Positions 58,701 through 64,000 of a stretch of DNA of 64,000 bases are shown piece by piece. The translations under genes were made by a program, and so were the position numbers. The DNA is from Phoronis australis (lineage: Eukaryota > Phoronida > Phoronidae): positions 637,162 to 701,161 of the forward strand of contig NMRA01000132.1 in assembly GCA_002633005.1 (NCBI GenBank), written 5' to 3'. A model generated the notes under the pieces. That model worked only from the letters and a program-made list of their open reading frames with translations. It was not told the origin of the DNA and searched no databases. Numbering within the stretch: position 1 is the stretch's first letter; the number at the start of each line of letters is the position of its first letter.

Positions 58701-61700
58701 ATATTTTCTCTTTTTCATAAATAATATACAGGACCAGAATAATGGAGGCAATCCATACTATGTAATGGTGCAGTTCCATAGCCAATCAGCAACATGATAT
58801 CTACAAGTTATCCAATGCACTGAGTGAACCAATACCAGAGCTTGCTTTAAACAAACTACAGCTAGATAAAAGTTGAGGTATTTATAATTGGACCATGATG
58901 TTAGTCTATTTAGTCAATACTGAACAGTTCTCAATCAGGGGATTGAATTATGTGTTTTAGATTTTTTTAATTAAAAAACCAAGCCGTTTGAAACTCTGTA
59001 CAAAATACAAAAGTCCATACTATGTTGTAGTATTGACTCATGGTGATTTTAAAGGACAATGCCACCCGATTTAATTAGTCTTTTTTACCGTTTTAATCGG
59101 TCTATATCCACATCGCCTCTTATACGGTCGACCTCACCTTGCCGAGAGGTGCCGCGTTAACCTGTGTGGAAGGTGAGAAACGACGCAGCGACGTCAGTGG
59201 TTCATTTGCAGAATGAATGCCGTTATATTGCGGTGCATCGTTCCCGCTTCAAGTTGTCCGAACTATGAAGCTGCAAAGAAAGCGCCGGGTTTATAGTTTT
59301 TTCGACTTCCTCGAGAGCCCGAAACGCTTAGGAAGTGGCTCGCGGTAGTGAAGAATGAAAGGTAAGCTGTTAATAGCAAGTATGAGGCCGTGGAACATCT
59401 CCGTGTCTGTGGCCGGCATTTCGTCGACAGTGATTTCTCTGACAAATGCCGGCTTACCAAAGAACTATCCGTACGTTCCGTTGCCTGTGCATGTTCAAGG
59501 CGCCTGTCTAGTATTTCTTGATCAGTGTATTCCGGTTCGACTGAACTGAAACCTAACGATTCGACCCGTGGAGTCTTCGTCGGATGAGCTCTTGACTAAG
59601 TAGGGATTGGCGCCACGCGAGTTGCCATGTAAACGTTTATTATTCTGCGTTCTGTTTCAAAGTGAATTATTCTCATCCTAACCAATGCTTATATGGAACT
59701 GAAACAATTAGTCTGTCTCATTAGATACAATTTGTAATGCCTTGGACTGCTTGTGAGTGCAAATGTTTTGAGAAGCTAGCAATGAATAAACCGCTGCGTT
59801 ACCGGTTTTTGATGCCGGCAACAAAGATAATTGACCGGGCACCGAGGCCGTGTGAGCGCATGCTAATTCAGTGTTTGCTGAAAAGAAAGCGGTTGTGAAA
59901 CAATACTCGATTTTATATGCTATGGTCAAATGTTAGGGTGATCTTTATTTTGAAAAACAAATACATTATTCAAATCATTGTTACTGCACAACCTTTGCCC
60001 TGACGGTCTGTGGAAAAGGAACCCGACTGGTGGCCGGCCCCCGACAAGTAAGTAGACTTTCAGTTTCGTGGCTAATTCAAATAAGAATTATGTGCACATT
60101 ATTTCTTTGGCTCACTACTATAGTCTTTTCGTGACGGAAGGTTTAGTGGCCAAGTCAAGCTGGTTTATGTTAGTGCCAGTCCCGGCGGCCGCGACGGGCC
60201 TGATCGGGTTCCGAGCCACTGGCCGGGATAACAAGCCATTTGTGTGTTTAGAACTAAAAAAATCACAAGTATAAACAACACAGATCTAAATTCTCCTGTC
60301 TGTATACTTCGAATTTATCTCCGAACAGACCCCAAACTCCTGCTACGGACCTTGGTAAATTGGCCTGCCGAACTTTGTAGGCTACGGTGTGTCCAAATAC
60401 CAGTAAATCCGTAACAACTAAATAAAAAAAACACGTTTTTATAAGAACTCGGTGTATTTTTAAGGGTTTATATCGAAGTGTGATGATTTATTGGTGTTGA
60501 ACGATGAATTCAAGCGAAAAGCTGACACCAGTAACCCGTGTTGTGAACTGCTGAACAGACTGCGCGTGAAACCAATTACGTCATTGGATAATTTCAACAC
60601 CTCCGTCTGCCGTCAGGTGTCAGGTAACGCAATCGAACGTGCCGTTATCGAGTAGAACTACTCGATTTAAATTGATATAAAATAGGTTGTTTTTTGGGTG
60701 GCATTCTCCTTTAAGCTGGATAACATATCTAAACCATACAATATTAAGCTGTATCGCTTCACTGCTTTGTAACAATTCACTAAGGGAAAAGGAAAACGGA
60801 ATGATTGCCCAAGACCTATTAAAGACGGCGAAACAACAAATTGGATTAAAGCGAAGAGACCTGATTTCTTTCTTTCCCAGAACTTTGACATCTTTACAAC
60901 ACTCCCTAATCTCGTCAGTCGTAAGTTCATGTTTGGCTACCTCAGAGTCATCAAGAACGATCTGAAAGGAAATATGAAACATAACTGTGTGCGTCTCGTA
61001 TTGCCACGCTGTCAGCATTTTGTGGAATACAAGACTACCAGTTCAAAAATACAAACATGACAGCATTTTTGAAGCACTCAAACTACAGCCAATTCTGGAT
61101 TTTTCCACACACATCTACAATTTGAGAAATCAGAAACAGCTCGATACAATACCTCGGACAACATATCACCTGTAGGTTGCATGTTGTGACTTAAATATTT
61201 CATTGTTTAGTCTGAAAAGATTTGACTGTCCTGAACAGAGGTCATATCCAGGACTGATATTCTTATCAAAATTACTATTTCCACATTGAACAGTAATCAG
61301 AGTTAGTGTAGTTAGCAAAGGCTGCATGATTGGAAAGATATCCAGATATACTTCGGTTACATGACATGACCAACATGTGGCGTGTTGACAAACTCTATCT
61401 TAATACTAATGCATAATGACAAGCTCGTAAATACATCTTCCTTTACCGTAGAGGACAGTGACCATGTATTTACAGTCACTCATGACTACAGTAGACGGTG
61501 ACTATGTATTTACACAGTCACTCATGACTACAATAGACAGTGACCATGTATTTACACAGTCACTCAAGACTACAGTAAACGGTGACCACGTATTTACACA
61601 GCCACTCATGACTACAGTAAACGGTGACCACGTATTTACACAGTCACTCATGACTACAGTAGACAGTGACCATGTATTTACACAGTCACTCATGACTACA

Positions 61701-63741
61701 GTAGACGGTGACTATGTATTTACACAGTCACTCATGACTACAGTAGACAGTGACCATGTATTTACACAGTCACTCATGACTACAGTAAACGGTGACCACG
61801 TATTTACAGTCACTCATGACTACAGTAGATGGTGACCATGTATTTACACAGTCACTCATGACTACAGTAAACGGTGACCACGTATTTACACAGTCACTCA
61901 TGACTACAGTAGGCGGTGACCATGTGGATGAACACAAAGTCATTCATCACTACAGTAGACAGTGACTATATGCATAAAGACTGCCGTAGATGGTGACAGT
62001 GTGAATAAACACAAAGTCACGTCACACATGACCACAGTAGACAGTGACCACCTTTGCATACCTCGTGAGTATCTGCCAGAAGCTCCAGGTGGTTGTTGGC
62101 CTTGATGAAATCGGACACATTCAGCGTATGATGTAGAGATATCTCCCCTTCAGCGTAACCCTCGGCTCTCCTAGAAAATTGAAAGGAAACGAGTTAGCCT
62201 TTTCGTACCAACTTAGGGGTTTATGCACTATTGCCAAAACAGCACAATTCTCTATTCAACAGTTGAATCCAGTACTCCACCAAATGTTTTGATTAGGCTT
62301 TAAAATGTAACCTTATCTTGTGATGTTGATGGTCATTCAGCAAACAAAGGACTCCATGACAAGGCCCTGACATAACTATTTCAGCAGGTGCAAGCACAGA
62401 AAGAATTATCCCAGTGCCTATTCACATCTAGACATAACTATTGAAGTGTGATGATGCAGTCTTCTGTCAATAAAACACCAAAACAGTAACATGGCTGAAA
62501 CAACAGGCAATACACTGTATTCATGTCTCTTTTTAGGTTTTAAAAACGATGCATTCTGCGCTTAATCATAGCGCAAAGTGTGATGTTTCCGCCTGCCTAT
62601 ATATTATCCAAGTCTCAAATGCATTGTTTTTTTAAACCTAAAAAGAAGCTCACCATTAAAATGAAGACTGCATGAATAAGGTCTATATTAACAGTTCTAA
62701 GGATTACAGAACATGTCCCAAGTTATTGGTATAACTGCTTACTTTTTGATCTTCTCTGGGTGAATCAGGTTAAGGGTGTTCCCAGGCCCTGTGTCAATCT
62801 GTTTGAACACATACTTAGGGTCAAGAAATTTGGGATCAAGTTTGTCGGGAGCCACAAACTGCTGGCAGACAACGAAGATTTCAGCAGACTCGAGGCGAGA
62901 CGCTTGTGGTTTTGTGGCGTGCACTTTCTTGAACAGTTGCTTGAAAACCCACAAGAGGGCGTGATAGTCCTGGGATCGGAAAACCTTGGTGACAAACCAG
63001 CCACCTTTGCGTAGAAACTCCGTAGCTAGCTTTAATGCTTGCAATGTGAGCTCAGCTGCAAAAATTACATTTGTTTAGTGATCATGGTTCTGTCTGATAA
63101 TTGATAACGGTAACTAGTAAATGTTTATCATGAGAGAAACATGCATCCTTAAAAAGATACTGCAAAATCTACAACACACATTTTTACGTGTAATTTTTCT
63201 CAAATAAGTGAAACTTGAGAGCCAAGCTAAATTAGAAATGAATCAGTTCAGTTAAGTAGCAAAAATACAAGTTTAAAAACTTTTGACTTTGGAAACAGTT
63301 ACGTCCTTAACTAAAAACTGTGCCTGCTCATTCAGAAAAAGGAATGATTATCGAAAAATAAAATATTAACGTAGATAGTATCTAGCATATTATACATTAA
63401 ATAAAATGAGATAACACGGTAACATCATGGAATTTCAAATACTTAACACTCACAGCAGTTAGTGGTAATAGTCTAATATAACGTGCCCGAATTTTGAGAA
63501 CCAGTTTCCTCCACTAAACAACGGGCATCAAACTGGTTCTCAAAATACGGGCATGTTATATCAGACTATTGCCCAGTCAGTTTTAATAACGTGATAGACT
63601 ATTGCCACAGAATCTTTGCCAGCTCATCTACTCAGACGCACCTTGTGAGTATGCATCCTGAATCCAATTCTTGCCTACATTTGGAGCCCCATCATGAAGA
63701 ACACAATCAGCTTTCCACGTTTTCAGCTCCTTTTTCAAGTC
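46555..63741 (-). CDS. FTSJ3: pre-rRNA 2'-O-ribose methyltransferase FTSJ3 (SPB1 homologue), 5' partial
   Basis: Sixteen phase-consistent exons on the minus strand (63741 down to 46555). The first exon seen carries [12 protein letters not shown], with the catalytic Asp of the FtsJ/RrmJ methyltransferase domain. The next carries [11 protein letters not shown] (catalytic Lys) and [12 protein letters not shown] (catalytic Glu) of the K-D-K-E tetrad. The first Lys and the SAM-binding GxPGxW-type motif lie upstream of the window. Then come [15 protein letters not shown] and a [12 protein letters not shown] block, a long acidic, low-complexity middle typical of nucleolar proteins, and the Spb1 C-terminal domain ([37 protein letters not shown]) ending in a basic tail. 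SPB1 methylates rRNA of the large subunit and is needed for 60S maturation in the nucleolus. The methyltransferase residues that are visible are intact. Confidence 0.95.
47185..47279 (-). CDS. FTSJ3: FTSJ3 exon: [14 protein letters not shown]
   Basis: Acceptor tttgttgtag, donor gtgagt. Encodes [20 protein letters not shown] and KEKMQQIR. Confidence 0.93.
47692..47784 (-). CDS. FTSJ3: FTSJ3 exon: [19 protein letters not shown]
   Basis: Acceptor ttgtttcag, donor gtaggc, phase 0 on both sides. Encodes [20 protein letters not shown], the most conserved Spb1 C-terminal block. Confidence 0.95.
48624..48708 (-). CDS. FTSJ3: FTSJ3 exon: [12 protein letters not shown]
   Basis: Acceptor ctgtttgcag, donor gtacgc. 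Encodes [20 protein letters not shown] then RRNLPVTK. Confidence 0.94.
49480..49582 (-). CDS. FTSJ3: FTSJ3 exon: [19 protein letters not shown]
   Basis: Acceptor catcttcaag, donor gtagtt. Encodes [33 protein letters not shown]. Confidence 0.93.
50018..50278 (-). CDS. FTSJ3: FTSJ3 exon: Ser/Asp-rich and DGFEIVP
   Basis: Acceptor cacgattcag, donor gtgggt. Encodes a Ser/Asp-rich stretch ([16 protein letters not shown]) likely phosphorylated by CK2-type kinases (inference), then [11 protein letters not shown], which matches the family. Confidence 0.92.
50601..50795 (-). mobile_element. tRNA-derived SINE (family A), older copy
   Basis: Body shared with 8376-8570: GGTTCTCATTCACTCCCTT, TTCACTAGTAAGACCRAGCT, CAGAGGAA, and CCAGGATTTGA at box B. 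The box A side (AACTAAGCCACAGTCTCCTC) adjoins the minisatellite that starts at 50795. Confidence 0.85.
50795..51030 (-). repeat. 39-bp minisatellite, about six copies, next to an FTSJ3 donor
   Basis: Unit: CTTCATYACTTGGGCATTAA plus GTCTATCCTAAGTGACACT, near-identical copies. It fills the interval from the SINE to ~10 bp from the donor at 51039. The donor flank GATCAAGAGTGTCAC on the minus strand resembles the unit's GATGAAGAGTGTCAC. The open frame across the plus strand ([12 protein letters not shown] repeats) is a by-product of a unit length divisible by 3. Confidence 0.95.
51040..51133 (-). CDS. FTSJ3: FTSJ3 exon: [13 protein letters not shown]
   Basis: Acceptor tttttcag, donor gtgagt. Encodes [20 protein letters not shown] and [11 protein letters not shown]. 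Confidence 0.92.
51502..51598 (-). CDS. FTSJ3: FTSJ3 exon: [11 protein letters not shown]
   Basis: Acceptor tcatttcag (an in-line AGAG allows a 2-nt alternative; phase fixes 51598), donor gtagga. Encodes [20 protein letters not shown] and KTEMWFEK, matching ENPLLVPLEEK...LWF of the human protein. Confidence 0.92.
52309..53245 (-). mobile_element. Element with ETS/YY1/NRF1-type motifs, copy 2
   Basis: The minus strand starts ACTTGGCGGAATTCTTCC (53244 downward) and shares with 36461-37284 the order of landmarks: CAGGTCGCAATTTTCGTC, GGAAGCCTATTGTTTTT, TTCCGGTYAAAGATGGCGG, GCGCATGCGCACC, GTAGAGGGCGCAT, CCGGAAGTYRCTTTCAAGAT. The left boundary near 52309 (ATTTGGCATGGAATTCC) is tentative. In FTSJ3 intron 51599-53333. 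Confidence 0.7.
53334..53599 (-). CDS. FTSJ3: FTSJ3 exon: acidic Asp/Glu/Ser-rich
   Basis: Acceptor tgatcttgcag, donor gttagt. 88 codons: [36 protein letters not shown], then long Asp/Glu runs. Frame kept by phase on both sides. Confidence 0.9.
54585..54720 (-). CDS. FTSJ3: FTSJ3 exon: [17 protein letters not shown]
   Basis: Acceptor tttgctgtag, donor gtatgg. Basic coil [20 protein letters not shown] followed by [20 protein letters not shown]. Confidence 0.92.
54936..55110. repeat. Dispersed repeat, related to 63836-64000
   Basis: Shared: CCCTACAGAGGGCGCTAG (CTCCTACAGAGGGAGCCTG in the other copy), AATAACAGGTT-ACATT, AATTACTRGATTT and the TCTYCATCCAYGCA end. Same orientation; the second copy runs off the window. 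Confidence 0.65.
55726..55839 (-). CDS. FTSJ3: FTSJ3 exon: acidic then [17 protein letters not shown]
   Basis: Acceptor ttcgcacag, donor gtaaac. Encodes [20 protein letters not shown] and [17 protein letters not shown], matching the LNQTLAEMKAQEVAELK segment of the human protein. Confidence 0.93.
56400..58060. repeat. 24-bp minisatellite (three blocks), next to an FTSJ3 donor
   Basis: Unit CTAGTCCTACCAGTACCAGA plus CGCA. A near-homogeneous block lies at 57634-58000, a second block at 56880-57127, and a more diverged older block with the unit ACTAGTAAGACATGTGCTAG plus TTTT at 56400-56760. The blocks of 24-bp units are interrupted by a hAT-like MITE (57128-57633). The right end stops ~10 bp from the donor at 58070. 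Open frames on both strands ([16 protein letters not shown]) come from a unit divisible by 3 and are not genes. Confidence 0.95.
57128..57633. mobile_element. 506-bp hAT-like MITE inside the minisatellite
   Basis: Ends CAGGGCTTGGAAT and ATTCCAAGCCCTG form a 13-bp terminal inverted repeat starting CAGGG, typical of hAT elements. AGTCCT flanks both sides (57122-57127, 57634-57639). hAT duplications are usually 8 bp; the tandem-repeat context blurs the count. Confidence 0.8.
58071..58157 (-). CDS. FTSJ3: FTSJ3 exon: [16 protein letters not shown]
   Basis: Acceptor cttttcag, donor gtaaga. Encodes [20 protein letters not shown] then EGEGEESL, aligning to LLNWRTKLRRYVAKKLKE of human FTSJ3. A (GGGAGA)n run encodes the Glu-Gly repeat and could vary in length. 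Confidence 0.88.
59049..60714 (+). mobile_element. 1.67-kb inverted-repeat DNA transposon with THAP remnant
   Basis: The ends TTAAAGGACAATGCCACCC (59049) and GGGTGGCATTCTCCTTTAA (60696-60714) are inverted copies with one mismatch. A THAP-domain frame lies near the left end, as in P-element-type transposons. No clear target duplication was seen. Sits in an FTSJ3 intron. Confidence 0.78.
59213..59521 (+). pseudogene. Broken THAP-domain gene (P-element-like transposase N-terminus)
   Basis: A single reading frame gives [15 protein letters not shown], stop, [22 protein letters not shown], stop, then [20 protein letters not shown]. The C2CH zinc ligands (Cys15, Cys66, His69 in this frame, plus an upstream Cys8), Pro of FxRLP and Trp of RKWL fit the THAP DNA-binding domain. 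Two in-frame stops (TAG 59294, TAA 59363) make it non-functional. No catalytic transposase region follows. Confidence 0.8.
60861..60961 (-). CDS. FTSJ3: FTSJ3 exon: [19 protein letters not shown]
   Basis: Acceptor cctttcag. Encodes [20 protein letters not shown] then [13 protein letters not shown]. The donor is GTCTCT at 60860, a weak match to consensus, but phase (AG|G) and homology (ELRSLLNWR) support it. Confidence 0.88.
61454..62050. repeat. 42-bp minisatellite, about eleven copies, next to an FTSJ3 donor
   Basis: Unit GTAGACAGTGACCATGTATT plus TACACAGTCACTCATGACTA, CA. Near-identical from 61454 to 61925, degenerate to ~62050, about 10 bp from the donor at 62061. One unit lacks the ACAC. 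The open frame with [14 protein letters not shown] repeats is a by-product. Confidence 0.95.
62062..62170 (-). CDS. FTSJ3: FTSJ3 exon: [13 protein letters not shown]
   Basis: Acceptor aattttctag, donor gtatgc. Encodes [20 protein letters not shown] then [16 protein letters not shown]. Confidence 0.93.
62743..63055 (-). CDS. FTSJ3: FTSJ3 exon: catalytic K and E of the methyltransferase domain
   Basis: Acceptor tttttgcag, donor gtaagc. 103 codons: [40 protein letters not shown] and [24 protein letters not shown] holds the catalytic Lys and SAEIF the catalytic Glu. Confidence 0.96.
63464..63572 (-). repeat. Short perfect-stem hairpin (MITE or hairpin RNA source)
   Basis: The left arm GGTAATAGTCTAATATAACG ... 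GAATTTTGAGAACCAGTTT and the right arm AAACTGGTTCTCAAAATACG ... CAGACTATTGCC pair over ~44 bp with about four mismatches around a 22-bp loop. In an FTSJ3 intron. Confidence 0.85.
63642..63741 (-). CDS. FTSJ3: FTSJ3 exon: DGAPNVG methyltransferase motif
   Basis: Acceptor gttattgcag, donor gtgcgt. Encodes [33 protein letters not shown]. First FTSJ3 exon in the window; upstream exons lie beyond 64000. Confidence 0.95.
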
Positions 63742-63835
63742 CTGCAATAACAAAACATTACTATACACACTTCCGAGAGTAATACAACAAATGGCATCTG
63801 ATACGTCGTTCAAGAAGCATCAAATGAGTAAGCAC

Positions 63836-64000
63836 GATAAGACATTTGATTACTTCATGACTATGTGGTCAAGGTTACTCCTACAGAGGGAGCCTGTGTA
63901 GGTAAATTTACACAATTAATAACAGGTTACATTTGATAAATATTGACTGTTACATAATAGATTAATTACTAGATTTCACCATCCTTTCTTCATCCACGCA
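63836..64000. repeat. Dispersed repeat, related to 54936-55110, cut by window end
   Basis: See 54936-55110 for shared landmarks. Located in the FTSJ3 intron upstream of the exon at 63741. Confidence 0.6.

Larger units (their letters stand above)
58158..60860 (-). other. FTSJ3 intron containing a large transposon
   Basis: Holds the 1.67-kb inverted-repeat element at 59049-60714; the rest is AT-rich with nothing recognised. Confidence 0.7.

Noticed and set aside
59355-59549. 64-codon frame starting [10 protein letters not shown]
   Set aside because: Out-of-frame shadow of the THAP relic.
61458-61835. 125-codon [14 protein letters not shown] repeat protein
   Set aside because: By-product of a 42-bp minisatellite within an FTSJ3 intron.

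Overview
This is a window of an animal nuclear genome: intron-rich protein genes, GT-AG introns, many dispersed repeats and one assembly gap (262 N at 37002-37263). The three recognisable host genes are metazoan. The mix of intronic minisatellites that start at exon/intron borders, many small foldback elements and tRNA-derived SINEs suggests an invertebrate deuterostome. A cephalochordate (amphioxus) is my best guess, but this is inference and not proven by the window.

Layout. (1) 1723-13888, plus strand: GGNBP2 (gametogenetin-binding protein 2), ten firm exons plus a 29-nt candidate micro-exon; the extreme N-terminus is not seen. (2) 13889-21746: intergenic DNA with SINEs, a 157-bp MITE, a fragment of non-LTR reverse transcriptase, and a putative promoter region (CRE, duplicated CCAAT/X-box-like block). 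(3) 21747-41352, plus strand: a 14-3-3 epsilon-type locus with an unusual arrangement. One visible first coding exon (21747-21810) is followed by two complete tandem sets of exons 2-5 (28536-32422 and 37722-41352), with identical intron positions and phases but clearly diverged protein sequence. (4) 41353-46554: intergenic DNA with several inverted-repeat elements and a SINE. (5) 46555-63741, minus strand: FTSJ3/SPB1 pre-rRNA 2'-O-methyltransferase, 16 exons, with the 5' end beyond the right edge of the window. It converges on the 14-3-3 locus.

The accessory DNA has two standout patterns. First, five minisatellites or small duplications are seeded at splice junctions: the GGNBP2 exon-5 donor is repeated five times, the exon-8 acceptor twice, and three FTSJ3 introns begin with a minisatellite within about 15 bp of the donor. 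Second, two diverged copies of a roughly 0.8-0.9 kb element (36461-37284 and 52309-53245) carry clustered ETS, YY1 and NRF1-type motifs. A broken THAP-domain gene lies inside a 1.67-kb inverted-repeat element at 59049-60714.

The three host genes act in unrelated processes (GGNBP2: poorly understood gametogenesis/placental factor; 14-3-3: phosphoprotein adaptor; FTSJ3: large-subunit rRNA maturation). Their human orthologues all lie on chromosome 17, so the linkage is probably ancient. All exon borders below were read by eye from reading frame, homology and splice signals; none was checked by alignment or transcript data.
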